Assembly (NCBI GenBank): GCA_002928515.1
Contig: PERI01000001.1
Location: 124,001 to 188,000 of the forward strand
Length of the DNA stretch: 64,000 bases
Source: Hyphomicrobium sp.
GTDB taxonomy: Bacteria > Pseudomonadota > Alphaproteobacteria > Rhizobiales > Hyphomicrobiaceae
Reading direction: 5' to 3'
Part shown: in pieces, positions 35,813 to 47,063 of the stretch
Layout of the letters: the number at the start of each line of letters is the position of its first letter
Position numbering within the stretch: position 1 is the first letter of the stretch
Notes under the pieces: generated by a model
Databases searched by the model: none
What the model was told of the DNA's origin: nothing
What the model saw: only the letters and a program-made list of their open reading frames with translations
Made by a program: the position numbers and the translations under genes

Positions 35813-36856
35813 CTATTTCGCAGCGACTGACATGCTAGCTGCCTTCATGGCTTGCGCGTTGAATTCCAACTGCATTTTGCGCCACAAAGTCTCAGACCAA
35901 CATTCTGATAGTGGCGTTGGTTTGGATAATGGCAACGGAGCTGGGCTATCAATATCCCATAAAGTTATGCGACCAACTTTAGCCTGATAATCGACAAAAG
36001 ATCGAGATTTATCAGAACCACTTATGGACTTATCATAAGCCGCAATCACATGTGCGCCTGAAGCTATCCCCTCTGATATCATCGTAGCGCTGTCAGCACT
36101 AACAATCACTAGATTTGATTGTTTAAGCAGCTCTTTCATCGAAACTCTATCGCCTGCTCCATATTGGACGTAGCGATGAGCATTGAATTTTCGATTCGCC
36201 ATGTGTTGATTTATTTTTTGTTCGATGTCTAATCCGGTACGAGGCGATGTTGTGATGGAAAGCGGTTTGTTCAATGCGCTGGCAATTTCAAAGCCTTTTT
36301 CAACTAGCTTTGTCCATAATGTAACATTGTCATGCTAATGTTTAATTGGTCCGCCGATGACTAGTAGGCAACCGTCTCGTGATAATTCTTTATAATCTTG
36401 AAGCCTTATGGCTGACGGTATGATTGGAATGCGAATGGCTTTATTCGCTGCAAACTGAGAACCTTCGTGGTCGATGATCATGTCGAAATAGTTTTCACTC
36501 AACCGTTCTACCGGTCCAAAGTATATCGCTGGACAATCTAGAGCACGGCTAAGAAAAATGCACGGCACTTCACGATTGGCTTGTGTACCAATTATAAAGA
36601 TTGGGTTCTGCGGAGGTCCTTCTCCATCTTCGTCAATGAAGAAAAATCGAAAGTTTCGCAAAACTTTCTTGCTGCGATCGGGATCAAAATTCTTTGTCGA
36701 ACCGCGCAGGAGGGGAAGTAATTTATGGGATCGAAGCTTTATTTTACGCAGACTGACTGGTGCATTAATTTTTTCAGAGATTACGTTTGCAATGCCTAAA
36801 ACATTATTCGTTATGCCAACTTTGTCGTGGTTTAAAACTATGATCTCCCCAACCAT
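35813..36856 (-). pseudogene. ELM1-family (DUF1022) gene interrupted by one in-frame amber codon
   Basis: 347 codons in one frame, with a TAG at codon 174 (36335-36337) and no frameshift. Upstream half: NHDKVGITNNVLG and IFIIGTQANREVPCIFLSRAL, ending in LLVIGGPIKH. The frame continues after TAG as HDNVTLWTKLVEKGFEI, then LSITTSPRTG and LVIVSADSATMISEGIASGAHV. Those are the two halves of the ELM1 fold (mitochondrial fission ELM1-like, resembling glycosyltransferase GT-B proteins). GGAG at a 7-nt spacing still precedes ATG 36856. The stretch is A+T-richer than its neighbours. A single mutation from a Tyr or Gln codon would explain it; sequencing error and readthrough remain possible. Confidence 0.85.
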
Positions 36857-37114
36857 GTACGCGCTCCGCTTTAGGCGGCAATTATTATATGAAAAATGTT
36901 GGGCTAGATATCATTTCAATGTGAAGACCAATTTCGAACGACCAATGAGGAAAATAAGATCTTCGTTGTATTTAGCTGCACTAAATTTTGCCATTAGGAT
37001 TTGAAGGCATCATTTTTCGCTGGCAATAAAAGTATATAGACACTGACGTCTATAGACATCGAAGGATTAAAGGTCAGTCTCGAATTTTCAACATGTTTTT
37101 TGCAGCTTGAATTT

Positions 37115-37188
37115 TGGCTGGGGGACTAGGATTCGAACCTAGACAGGCAGAGTCAGAGTCTGCAGTCCTACCATTAGACGATCCCCCA
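37115..37188 (-). tRNA. tRNA-Gln (CTG)
   Basis: On the minus strand TGGGGGA (from 37188) pairs with TCCCCCA, discriminator G, CCA encoded (37115-37117). D arm TCGTCTAATGGTAGGA, anticodon loop CTCTGAC with anticodon CTG, T arm CTAGGTTCGAATCCTAG. Its 3' end faces the A+T-richer ELM1 stretch. tRNA-Gln(CUG) can in principle misread UAG, which is of interest because an amber-interrupted gene starts about 260 bp away. Confidence 0.97.
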
Positions 37189-37338
37189 AAGCTCTGTGAT
37201 CATTCAAGAGATTTGGCGCGAAGATATGCGCGGTTCGTTGGGTGATATCAGGTGGCGCCTGGCACCGCAAGCAAGCGGTTGTGAGTACTGGGCAATTTTA
37301 TGCCGCAGACTGTCCGCCGATGCATCTCACTGATGCGC

Positions 37339-38229
37339 TTATGATTTTGGTGGCAGCAGCTCTGGGCGGTATTCAAAGTGCATGGTGTCGTAGTGATACC
37401 AGCGGCCGCCCCATATGAAGCCATGGTTCTCGAAAATCTGCACGATTTCGATCGGAATACGATTGCGATAGTGCCGCGCGGCAGCTTCGGCCAGACGCGG
37501 GCTCAATAAGCTGCGATTTTGTTTTGACCAGCGCCAGTAGTCGGCGTTCGCAATCGCGATATCGATGGCTATCCCGTAGCCATGTGTGGATGGCGAATGC
37601 GTACCGGCAATGTTGCGGCAGACGTATGTTCCAGCGGTCGGAAGCAGGAAGACGTCGAAACGAGAGGGAAGTTCGTCGAGTTCAGCGCTGACAGCGCGCA
37701 GCTTTTCGGCGACGCCATTTTGCGACGTGATCTTGATCCGCGATGCTGACTTTTTGGGTAGCCAAGTTATATCTACTAGGTGTTTTGCAACGTCATCCTT
37801 GGAACAGTTGCCGTAGATTTTATTGAAGAATTCTGCGTTGCGCGCGCGTCCAGGGTCGTAGTTAGTCGGTGGTGGATCAATGACTGCGCTAGGGCGATAA
37901 CCAAAACGGAACATGTCTTCTATATCTGGCGAAGACAGCCATTCTGACCATGACTTATCTCTCTTGCCGTCATCAAGCTGAAGTCGCGATCCATCTTTGA
38001 AGATGACGGACCCGTTCGAAATGTCGGCAATATGGTTGGGATAAGCTGATTTGAGACGTTGAGTGATGGTTGCCATAGACCTTGACTGAGGGTCTGCAGT
38101 GGCTGGCATAGCCGAGCCCCAGATAATGCTTAGCGCGAGAAGTGCAATCGGTCGCCAGCCCACGCTTGTCTTGATTTCTATTTGTTTACAAGCAGCTATA
38201 GCAGCTCTTGCTGCGTATTCGTTTATCAT
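37339..38229 (-). CDS. M15-family peptidase (D,D-carboxypeptidase-like)
   Basis: A 296-residue exported protein. Residues 1-45 form a signal peptide ending near SAMPATADP. The catalytic signature STHGYGIAIDI supplies the His and Asp zinc ligands, and MHFEYRPELL near the C-terminus the last His. These are the M15/VanY-like motifs, so it probably trims peptidoglycan stem peptides. The middle (residues 55-150) is not conserved in any family I know. ATG 38229 is chosen since the reading frame upstream lacks a signal peptide. It diverges from ppx. Confidence 0.85.
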   Translation of the reverse strand: MINEYAARAAIAACKQIEIKTSVGWRPIALLALSIIWGSAMPATADPQSRSMATITQRLKSAYPNHIADISNGSVIFKDGSRLQLDDGKRDKSWSEWLSSPDIEDMFRFGYRPSAVIDPPPTNYDPGRARNAEFFNKIYGNCSKDDVAKHLVDITWLPKKSASRIKITSQNGVAEKLRAVSAELDELPSRFDVFLLPTAGTYVCRNIAGTHSPSTHGYGIAIDIAIANADYWRWSKQNRSLLSPRLAEAAARHYRNRIPIEIVQIFENHGFIWGGRWYHYDTMHFEYRPELLPPKS

Positions 38230-38376
38230 AAATGCTCTGTTTCTTGCTGAGGCTGGCTTTACCTCGGCGCATGACCTGATAAGCTCCCATTCAAGATAGG
38301 TCCAGACTGACGACCTGACGAGCACGGTATCCAACATGGTTTGGGTGCAAAATGCTCCGGGTTCTGGAGATACAAT

Positions 38377-39564
38377 TTGAAGCCTGAACACACAGGCCCG
38401 CCTGCGCCAAGTGTCGCAAATGGGCAATCCCAGACAAACCTTAGGCGCCACAACGATTCTGCGTTGACGCACAACGCGCACGCCGAGCGCGATTTTAGTG
38501 GTGCTATTGTTGGTGGATCTATTTACGGTGCGCTGGACCTCGGAACTAACAATTGCAGATTACTTTTGGCGCGCCCTTCTCGGCGGGGCTTCCGCGTGGT
38601 CGATGCGTTCTCGCGCATAATTCGACTGGGAGAAGGCGTCAGTCAAAGTGGTCGCCTGTCTGAAATTGCTATGGGCCGCACACTTGAAGCTCTCAAAGTT
38701 TGTGCAGGAAAAATTGAGCGCCATGGCGTGGCTCGAACTCGTATGGTGGCGACGCAAGCCTGCCGTATCGCGAGCAATGGACAAGATTTCATCGATACGG
38801 TCAAAGATCGTTTCGGTTTAGAGATTGAGGTTCTGACGCCGGAAAGTGAGGCTCGGTTAGCCGTCGCTGGATGTGCGACCCTCATCGATCCCGGTGCGGA
38901 TTATGTTTTGGTATTCGATATTGGCGGCGGCTCTTCTGAAATTATCTGGCTTGATCTGACGCGCATGGGCGCTCGGCGTCATGGGCAAGGTCGGATCGAT
39001 GTGAATGAAGCGATTGTCGCGTGGACGTCGTTGCCTGTCGGCGTTGTGACACTCTCGGAGCGGTTCGATGGGCGAACCGTGACGCCTGAAAGTTTTGCGG
39101 CCATGTCAGCCGTCGTTGGAGACTTGTTGGCCCCATTCGAAGCTCAGCATAAATTCAGGGAACGCTCGGCTGATCGCAACATCCATATGTTGGGCACCTC
39201 TGGGACTGTTACGACGATTGCCGGGATCATGCTCGATCTACCACGTTACGATCGCAACAAAGTGGATGGCATTTGGTTGCAAGTTCCCGACATTGATGCG
39301 GTTTCGGCGAGGTTGCTGGCAAAATCTTATGAGGAAAGAATTGCCGAGCCATGCATCGGCCGCGAACGCGCCGATCTCGTTTTGGCCGGATGCGCGATTT
39401 TGGACGCGATTTTGCGGATGTGGCCGTCACAGCGATTGCGGGTTGCGGATCGAGGATTGCGTGAGGGCATTTTGACGACGCTGATGATCGAAGATGGTGT
39501 CTGGCGTTCTGGGCGCCGACGACGTGGTGGCGTTCGGCGCGACTTTCGCAAGGTTACGCCATGA
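38377..39564 (+). CDS. ppx: Exopolyphosphatase / pppGpp phosphatase family (Ppx/GppA)
   Basis: Acetate and sugar kinase fold phosphatase that hydrolyses polyphosphate or pppGpp. Phosphate loop 1 is ALDLGTNNCRLLL, phosphate loop 2 is VFDIGGGSSEII, and LGTSGTVTTIAG follows. About 395 residues without the C-terminal HD extension of long Ppx proteins. The start TTG 38377 has GGAG at 38366-38369; TTG 38341 is also in frame. No ATG is available before the conserved core. It ends in an ATGA overlap with rlmE, the common ppx-rlmE arrangement. Confidence 0.9.
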   Translation: MKPEHTGPPAPSVANGQSQTNLRRHNDSALTHNAHAERDFSGAIVGGSIYGALDLGTNNCRLLLARPSRRGFRVVDAFSRIIRLGEGVSQSGRLSEIAMGRTLEALKVCAGKIERHGVARTRMVATQACRIASNGQDFIDTVKDRFGLEIEVLTPESEARLAVAGCATLIDPGADYVLVFDIGGGSSEIIWLDLTRMGARRHGQGRIDVNEAIVAWTSLPVGVVTLSERFDGRTVTPESFAAMSAVVGDLLAPFEAQHKFRERSADRNIHMLGTSGTVTTIAGIMLDLPRYDRNKVDGIWLQVPDIDAVSARLLAKSYEERIAEPCIGRERADLVLAGCAILDAILRMWPSQRLRVADRGLREGILTTLMIEDGVWRSGRRRRGGVRRDFRKVTP

Positions 39565-40295
39565 CGAAAAAAGTTTCATCGTCAGGCGGTGGCAAGGGAG
39601 GCGGCCGCGGTTCGCTCAGTGGCGGACAGCGTCAATTGCGCACCAACGTCAAAACAGCTCATAAGCGCTCGGCATCTTCGGCGCGTTGGTTGGATCGTCA
39701 GTTGAACGACCCTTATGTGGCTGCTGCGAAGCGGGATGGTTTTCGCTCGCGTGCCGCATACAAGTTGAAGGAAATCGACGCGCGCTATCACATTCTAAAA
39801 TCGGGTCAGCGGGTTATCGATTTGGGTGCCGCACCTGGAGGCTGGTCACAAATTGCTGCCGATCGCGTGAAATCCCTCGAAGGGAAAGGGCAGGTCATTG
39901 CTATTGATTATTTGGGCGTTGATCCAATACCCGGCGTCGTCATTCTGGAACTTGATTTTACCGATCCGACGGCTGAGGATTTATTGAAATCTCATCTTCG
40001 TGATGGTGTTGCGGATTTGGTTCTGTCTGACATGGCAGCGCCGACGACAGGGCACACTAAAACCGATCACATGCGCATTATGGGATTGGCTGAAACGGCC
40101 GGAGCTTTTGCTGTCGATGTGTTATCACCGGGTGGTGCTTTCTTATGCAAAGTTTTGCAAGGGGGCACTGAGCGCGAACTTCTCGATGGTTTGAAGAAGA
40201 ATTTTTCGCTGGTTCGGCATGTGAAACCGCCTGCAAGTCGGTCGGATTCTGCAGAACTTTATGTTCTTGCGACGGGGTTTCGAGGACGAACTTAA
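39561..40295 (+). CDS. rlmE: 23S rRNA (uridine-2552-2'-O)-methyltransferase RlmE
   Basis: Methylates U2552 of 23S rRNA during late 50S assembly. SAM motif VIDLGAAPGGWSQIA; catalytic tetrad K-D-K-E is visible as K in YKLKE, D in LVLSDMAAP, K in FLCKVLQG and E in SAELYVLA. 244 residues, with a longer Gly/Ser/Lys-rich N-terminal tail (about 40 residues) than E. coli. It overlaps ppx by 4 nt. Confidence 0.95.
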   Translation: MTKKVSSSGGGKGGGRGSLSGGQRQLRTNVKTAHKRSASSARWLDRQLNDPYVAAAKRDGFRSRAAYKLKEIDARYHILKSGQRVIDLGAAPGGWSQIAADRVKSLEGKGQVIAIDYLGVDPIPGVVILELDFTDPTAEDLLKSHLRDGVADLVLSDMAAPTTGHTKTDHMRIMGLAETAGAFAVDVLSPGGAFLCKVLQGGTERELLDGLKKNFSLVRHVKPPASRSDSAELYVLATGFRGRT

Positions 40296-40325
40296 AGATC
40301 CTAGATCATTTATCTCAATGCACGA

Positions 40326-40718
40326 TCAATAACTGCGCGATAAGTCTGCGAGAACCGCTGAACTTTTATTCTCTGCCGTCGATGGGCTGAATAAAGCATT
40401 TCGATTTCGCGGCACCGACGCCAATGCAGCGGTGCAAGCAGTGCTCAAGCCATTTCGATTTCGGATATCATCGAAGATTGCAGCAACGGTCAGCAAATCG
40501 TCGGCGTGCACGCGGACGATATCGTGTTGGATGCTTCTTTGCTCTTTGCAATTCAGTTGAGCCCAAGCCTCGGCGCCAGAACGAGACATGACTTGTGATT
40601 TATCGCCCGCAGCGTCGAGGCGATTAGGTGCGTAGGCAAAAGTCGCGACGAATAACGCGACAATGCACGCCGCTATGGTTAGCGAGGTAATGGCTGATGT
40701 GGTACGTGTCAAAATCAT
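40326..40718 (-). CDS. Hypothetical exported or anchored protein
   Basis: 130 residues. A hydrophobic segment (about 10-30, ITSLTIAACIVALFVATFAY) is either a signal peptide or an N-terminal anchor. The rest is polar with two cysteines (NCKEQR and TACTAAL) that could form a disulfide outside the membrane. No family recognised. It is convergent with rlmE and divergent from guaB. ATG 40718 is used; 40724 is two codons earlier. Confidence 0.6.
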   Translation of the reverse strand: MILTRTTSAITSLTIAACIVALFVATFAYAPNRLDAAGDKSQVMSRSGAEAWAQLNCKEQRSIQHDIVRVHADDLLTVAAIFDDIRNRNGLSTACTAALASVPRNRNALFSPSTAENKSSAVLADLSRSY

Positions 40719-40888
40719 ACCCAATTGAATCTCATAGGGGTTTTAGCCCCGTAGGAGTAAGATCGCAGGATTTGACGACGCGCTTGTGACAGTTGCCTCC
40801 GGTCTCGCTTGCCGTTTCATTTTAATGGATTTTCACCCACTTTGACGCGGCCTCTTGAGCTTCCAACGGACAGGGCTTGGTGCTATAG

Positions 40889-42469
<1,581 letters not shown>

Positions 42470-42493
42470 TTCTCACACGATGAAAGAAGCGAA

Positions 42494-42910
42494 ATGACCA
42501 ACATATTATATCCCGTTTTTGCGCTCGTCCTTCTGACGTTCATCATGGTCGGATGGATGGCGAAAGAACGCTTCGGTGCGATGAAGAGCGGTGACGTCAA
42601 GGATGGTTATCCAGGCGCGCGACCCATATTTTCTGGCCGTGCTGGTCAGGTTTCGAACGCCTACCACAATCTTCTCGAACTGCCCGTGCTGTTTTATGCC
42701 GTGGTTGCCTTTGCCATGGAGACGAACGGCGATGATGCGCTGATGATACTATTGGCTTGGATCTACGTTGCATTCCGTGTTGCGCAGGCATTGATCCACG
42801 GCACCTACAACAAAATCATGCATCGCTTTTTGGCATTCTTTTGCAGCGTTATCGTGCTCGGGATCATGTGGGTGAAACTATTCCTGCATGTCACAAGTGC
42901 ATCGGTTTGA
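42494..42910 (+). CDS. MAPEG-family membrane protein
   Basis: A 138-residue four-helix membrane protein. Conserved pieces of the MAPEG fold: N-terminal helix FALVLLTFIMVGW, NAYHNLLELPVLFYAVVAF with the conserved N-x-x-E-x-x, then AWIYVAFRVAQALIHGTYN. MAPEG members handle lipid or glutathione substrates, but bacterial ones are mostly uncharacterised. It follows guaB by 24 bp and precedes rsmB by 3 bp, so the three are probably one transcript. Confidence 0.88.
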   Translation: MTNILYPVFALVLLTFIMVGWMAKERFGAMKSGDVKDGYPGARPIFSGRAGQVSNAYHNLLELPVLFYAVVAFAMETNGDDALMILLAWIYVAFRVAQALIHGTYNKIMHRFLAFFCSVIVLGIMWVKLFLHVTSASV

Positions 42911-42913
42911 GGC

Positions 42914-44209
42914 ATGCGACCCGGTGCGCGCGTATCTGCTGCGATTGACATTCTCGAAACCGTTTTGACGCGACACCAACCGGTGGCAACGGCATTATCC
43001 GATTGGGGTAAGGCACATCGCTTTGCCGGGTCGGGTGATCGCTCGGCCATCGGCACGCTGGTTTATGATGCGTTACGTCATAAATCGTCGGCAGCGCATG
43101 TGATGGGCAGCGATGCGCCGCGCGCTCTGATACTCGGCGGTATGCTTCGCTCCGGCGCTCAGGCAGACGCTATCGCTGCTTTATGTAACGGAGATCAACA
43201 CAGTCCAACGCCCTTGTTGGTTGAGGAATCACTTCGCATTGCGTCTCCATCAACCGATGGTGCACCACCGTGGGTCCTGGGCGATTATCCAGAGTGGCTG
43301 CATCCCGAACTTCAGCGCACATTTGGTGACAATGCTGCTGCGGAAGGCGCTACGTTAGCTGAGCGTGCACCTATTCATGTTCGGGCCAATACGCTGAAAG
43401 CAGATCGCGACAAAGTTGTGAAAGCACTTGCTCAGTATGGTGCAAAAGAGTGTTCGTATTCGTCGACGGGTGTTGCGATACCGGCCCCTATAGGCGGCGC
43501 AAAGCAGCCTCATCTCGAAGCCGATACGGCGCATGGCAAAGGCTGGTTTGAAATTCAGGATGAAGGCAGCCAAATTGCGGCGGCGCTGACTGGTGTTGGT
43601 CCGCGCATGCAAGTGCTCGATCTATGCGCCGGTGCAGGTGGGAAAACGCTCGCACTTGCCGCAACGATGCAAAATACAGGTCAGCTCTACGCTTACGATC
43701 GCGACAAGCATCAGTTGCGACCGATATTCGAGCGCTTGAAACGGGCGGGTGTTCGCAACGTGCAGGTGATCGATGCCGCAGATGAGGCAGCACTAGCTAA
43801 TCTTGGTCCGCGCTTTGATCGTGTGCTTGTCGATGCGCCATGCTCTGGTTCGGGCACATGGCGGCGCAGACCCGATGCAAAATGGCGTTTGAAACCTGAA
43901 GCGTTGGTGGAGCGGCTGGAGGAACAACGGGCCGTTTTAGAGCGAGCTTCCACGACCGTTAAGCCGGGAGGTCGCTTGATCTATGTGACATGCTCGGTTT
44001 TAGCGCAGGAGAATAGCGATCAGATTGATGCGTTCCTTGCAGCGCATTCGGAATTTCAGATTTTGCCTTATGCCGATGTTTGGCTAGAAACGCTTCCGGG
44101 CGAGCCTCCCGTTTCATCCGATGGGCGAAATGATACGTTGTTGTTAACGCCGCGACAGCACGGGACCGACGGGTTCTTTATCGCTGTATTAAAGCGGGCG
44201 TCCTCATGA
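42914..44209 (+). CDS. rsmB: 16S rRNA (cytosine-967-C5)-methyltransferase family protein
   Basis: RNA m5C methyltransferase acting on 16S rRNA. An N-terminal NusB-like helical domain (residues 1-130) precedes the Rossmann domain: VLDLCAGAGGKTLALA, DAPCSGSGTWRRRPD with the PC catalytic cysteine, and YVTCSVLAQEN with the TC cysteine. 431 residues. ATG 42914 is 3 bp after the MAPEG stop. Confidence 0.92.
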   Translation: MRPGARVSAAIDILETVLTRHQPVATALSDWGKAHRFAGSGDRSAIGTLVYDALRHKSSAAHVMGSDAPRALILGGMLRSGAQADAIAALCNGDQHSPTPLLVEESLRIASPSTDGAPPWVLGDYPEWLHPELQRTFGDNAAAEGATLAERAPIHVRANTLKADRDKVVKALAQYGAKECSYSSTGVAIPAPIGGAKQPHLEADTAHGKGWFEIQDEGSQIAAALTGVGPRMQVLDLCAGAGGKTLALAATMQNTGQLYAYDRDKHQLRPIFERLKRAGVRNVQVIDAADEAALANLGPRFDRVLVDAPCSGSGTWRRRPDAKWRLKPEALVERLEEQRAVLERASTTVKPGGRLIYVTCSVLAQENSDQIDAFLAAHSEFQILPYADVWLETLPGEPPVSSDGRNDTLLLTPRQHGTDGFFIAVLKRASS

Positions 44210-44253
44210 TGAGAGTATGTTAGTAATAGATCATCTTTGAACGGTTTAGGCTG

Positions 44254-44709
44254 ATGTCGCATATGTGGTCGTTATTGGTTTTCGTTTTGCTCGTGGTGGT
44301 TGCCGCATCCTCTGGTGCTGTCTTCCAAACGGGCGCTTGGTATGAAGCATTGAATAAACCAACATGGACGCCACCCAACTGGCTGTTTCCGATTGCTTGG
44401 ACCATTCTTTATCTCATGATCGCTATTGCCGGATGGCTGGTCTGGAAAGCTGGCGGTGGAATGAGTGCAGCCATTGTGATTTGGGGCGTGGGCTTGGTGC
44501 TGAACGCGCTATGGTCGTATTTCATGTTCGGACGACATGACATCACGCTCGCTTTATTCGATGTTATAGGGCTCTGGCTGGCGACTGCGGCATTCATTGT
44601 TGCTGCTTGGGGACTGGATGCGCGCGCCGCCTATCTATTCATCCCTTATCTGGCCTGGGTTTCGTTTGCGGCAGCCTTGAATTTTGAGGTTTGGCGGCTC
44701 AATCCTTGA
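44254..44709 (+). CDS. tspO: TspO/MBR family protein
   Basis: Five-helix membrane protein that binds porphyrins and related molecules; in photosynthetic relatives it modulates tetrapyrrole gene expression. WYEALNKPTWTPPNWLFPIAWTILY is the loop and helix-2 signature (key residues P-x-W-x-P-P and W-T-x-L-Y). 151 residues. It lies in the guaB-guaA run. A link with the cobalamin cluster 13 kb away is not shown. Confidence 0.92.
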   Translation: MSHMWSLLVFVLLVVVAASSGAVFQTGAWYEALNKPTWTPPNWLFPIAWTILYLMIAIAGWLVWKAGGGMSAAIVIWGVGLVLNALWSYFMFGRHDITLALFDVIGLWLATAAFIVAAWGLDARAAYLFIPYLAWVSFAAALNFEVWRLNP

Positions 44710-44831
44710 GCGCAAAGGACAGTTCAGGCGCACATTGATATCCGCGCGACTGTGGCCGCCTTGACGCCTATTCTTGGCGGTGATCTATCCGGCCATATAT
44801 CTTGGTGAAATGGCCAGTGAAACGGATTTGC

Positions 44832-46379
44832 ATGACCGATAGCCTCCTCATTGTCGATTTTGGTAGTCAGGTCACTCAGCTCATTGCGCGACGTGTTCGC
44901 GAGGCGGGCGTTTATTGCGAAATTCATCCGTTTCAAGCCGCTGAAGCAGCTTTCAAGAAGCTACAACCGAAGGCGGTCATTCTTTCTGGTGGTCCGGCTT
45001 CTGTTACAGCCGAAGGTTCGCCGCGCGCGCCGCACATTATTTTTGACAGCGGACTACCAATCCTCGCGATTTGCTACGGTCAGCAAACGACTGCTGTGCA
45101 ACTTGGCGGCGTCGTCGAGGGTGGGCATGCGGCTGAGTTTGGCCGCGCCGATATTTTGATCAAAGATCGCAGTGCTTTGTTCGATGGTGTTTGGGAGATC
45201 GGTCAGACCTATCCCGTCTGGATGAGCCATGGCGATCGCGTGACGCAATTGCCGCCCGGTTTCACAGTGAAGGCCACCAGCGAGAACGCGCCGTTCGCTG
45301 TTGCCAGCGATGAGGAGCGGCGCATCTACACGACCATGTTCCATCCTGAGGTCGTGCATACGCCTGACGGCGCTAAGCTCATTTCTAACTTCGTTCATCG
45401 TATTGCGGGTTTGAAGTCAGACTGGACGATGGCTGCGTACCGACGAGACATGATTGCTAAAATTCGCGCGCAGGTCGGTCGGGGTCGCGTCATTTGTGGA
45501 TTGTCAGGCGGCGTTGATAGTGCTGTTGCCGCGGTCCTTATTCATGAAGCAATCGGCGATCAATTGACCTGCGTTTTCGTCGATCACGGATTGATGCGGC
45601 TGAACGAAGCTGAACAAGTCGTTGGGTTGTTTCGCGATACCTATAATATTCCACTTGTGCATGTGGATGCCTCGAAGCAATTTTTGGAAGCTCTGGCCGG
45701 TGTTTCCGACCCCGAGCAAAAGCGCAAAATCATCGGGCGTCATTTTGTTGAGGTGTTCGAGGTTGAAGCAAAAAAGATCGGTGGGGCAGAATTTCTTGCG
45801 CAGGGAACGTTGTATCCCGATGTGATCGAAAGTGTTTCGTTTACCGGCGGGCCATCGGTGACGATCAAATCGCATCACAACGTCGGTGGCTTGCCTGAGC
45901 GCATGAACATGAAGCTTGTCGAGCCTTTGCGTGAGCTTTTCAAAGACGAAGTTCGCGCGTTAGGACGTGAGCTTGGTTTGCCAGATGCATTCGTGGGGCG
46001 TCATCCGTTTCCTGGTCCAGGCCTTGCGATCCGTATTCCTGGCGAAGTCAGCTCAGAAAAGCTCGATATTCTTCGCAAGGCGGACGCCATCTATCTCGAT
46101 GAAATTCGCAAAGCTGGTCTTTACGATACCATTTGGCAGGCATTTGCCGTTTTGCTGCCGGTGCGTACTGTTGGCGTGATGGGAGATGGGCGTACGTACG
46201 ACCATGTGTTGGCGTTGCGCGCGGTGACGTCTGTCGATGGCATGACGGCCGATTTCTTCCCGTTCGATATGGCTTTTCTAGGTCGCGCAGCCACTCGAAT
46301 TATCAACGAAGTTCGCGGCGTCAATCGCGTCGTATATGACGTTACGTCGAAGCCGCCGGGTACGATCGAGTGGGAATAA
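44832..46379 (+). CDS. guaA: GMP synthase (glutamine-hydrolysing)
   Basis: Converts XMP to GMP with glutamine. N-terminal class I amidotransferase domain: [25 protein letters not shown] with the active Cys, FHPEVVHT with the His and Glu; then the ATP pyrophosphatase P-loop [12 protein letters not shown] and the C-terminal dimerisation domain ([23 protein letters not shown]). 515 residues. ATG 44832 is used rather than an upstream frame extension. A bidirectional hairpin terminator follows directly. Confidence 0.97.
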   Translation: MTDSLLIVDFGSQVTQLIARRVREAGVYCEIHPFQAAEAAFKKLQPKAVILSGGPASVTAEGSPRAPHIIFDSGLPILAICYGQQTTAVQLGGVVEGGHAAEFGRADILIKDRSALFDGVWEIGQTYPVWMSHGDRVTQLPPGFTVKATSENAPFAVASDEERRIYTTMFHPEVVHTPDGAKLISNFVHRIAGLKSDWTMAAYRRDMIAKIRAQVGRGRVICGLSGGVDSAVAAVLIHEAIGDQLTCVFVDHGLMRLNEAEQVVGLFRDTYNIPLVHVDASKQFLEALAGVSDPEQKRKIIGRHFVEVFEVEAKKIGGAEFLAQGTLYPDVIESVSFTGGPSVTIKSHHNVGGLPERMNMKLVEPLRELFKDEVRALGRELGLPDAFVGRHPFPGPGLAIRIPGEVSSEKLDILRKADAIYLDEIRKAGLYDTIWQAFAVLLPVRTVGVMGDGRTYDHVLALRAVTSVDGMTADFFPFDMAFLGRAATRIINEVRGVNRVVYDVTSKPPGTIEWE

Positions 46380-46410
46380 AAAGCTGTCGCAATTTAGAAG
46401 CGACAGCTTT
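46380..46410. terminator. Bidirectional intrinsic terminator guaA / small secreted protein
   Basis: AAAGCTGTCGC (46380-46390) and GCGACAGCTTT (46400-46410) form a perfect 11-bp stem with a 9-nt loop, starting right after the guaA stop. Read on the minus strand it is followed by TTTTTATT, so it also ends the minus-strand gene at 46435. Confidence 0.85.
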
Positions 46411-46434
46411 GCTGTTTGATTATGTCGAATTTAA

Positions 46435-46809
46435 CTAGTGGCGAAAACCGCGCTTTCGGAAGCTTACGCGGTGGCCGTGATGACGGCGATGATGGAAGCG
46501 CGCATGCCGATAATGTTTGTGGCGATAGTGCCGACGATGGAACCGATGGCCACCGTATAATCGGTGCGCGCGGTATCGGCGCGGATAATAGTATCTCGGG
46601 TAATAATAATCGTCGTCGTAATAGCTGCTGTAATAATAGTGGCGTCGATGATGACGCCTGTAGGCGTGATGTAGAATAATTCCGCCTACAGCGAGGAATG
46701 CGATAGCGGCACCGCGATGATAGCGTCGCGCCTCGGCTTCCTTTGAAATGACTGTAGTCATTGCAAAAGCAAATGTTGCTGCCATCAGCATTATGATTGC
46801 TTTACGCAT
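46435..46809 (-). CDS. Small exported His/Tyr/Arg-rich protein
   Basis: 124 residues. A signal peptide (residues 1-27, ending SKEAEA) is followed by a short hydrophobic stretch (GAAIAFLAVGGIIL) and then about 75 residues made largely of H, R and Y (for example HHAYRRHHRRHYYYSSYYDD). No enzyme motif. Metal binding through histidine is possible but not shown. ATG 46809 has GGGAG six bases upstream; ATG 46815 is too close to it. It has a compositional partner at 47064-47321 on the same strand. Confidence 0.7.
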   Translation of the reverse strand: MRKAIIMLMAATFAFAMTTVISKEAEARRYHRGAAIAFLAVGGIILHHAYRRHHRRHYYYSSYYDDDYYYPRYYYPRRYRAHRLYGGHRFHRRHYRHKHYRHARFHHRRHHGHRVSFRKRGFRH

Positions 46810-46958
46810 GAGCATCTCCCGGGGGCTGGCTCAATCAGCTGTGCTTGCGGTTATGCTGCCAGCCGTTCTGTAGATATTTTGCAACCAGCGGGATGGGCAA
46901 TCAAGGCCAAGTTTGCACATGTTTATCCATGGCACTATTCGTGGCTGTAATTGTTATG

Positions 46959-46990
46959 ATCGCCCCGAAACAGATTAGTTTCGAGGCGAT
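46959..46990 (-). terminator. Hairpin terminator candidate after small Cys/His protein
   Basis: ATCGCCCCGAAAC (46959-46971) and GTTTCGAGGCGAT (46978-46990) pair over 13 positions with one mismatch and a 6-nt loop. It lies 74 bp downstream of the 47064 gene on the minus strand. No T-run follows. Confidence 0.4.
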
Positions 46991-47063
46991 TAAGTCGGGC
47001 AACTTGCCATTCATGCTGCAATGCATCGCGGAACTTATCGCTCCATTCACGCCGCATGTGGAC

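Noticed and set aside
35600-37114. CRISPR array or integrase-bearing element in the A+T-richer stretch
   Set aside because: No direct repeats with regular spacers, no cas, integrase or transposase frame, and no terminal repeats were found.
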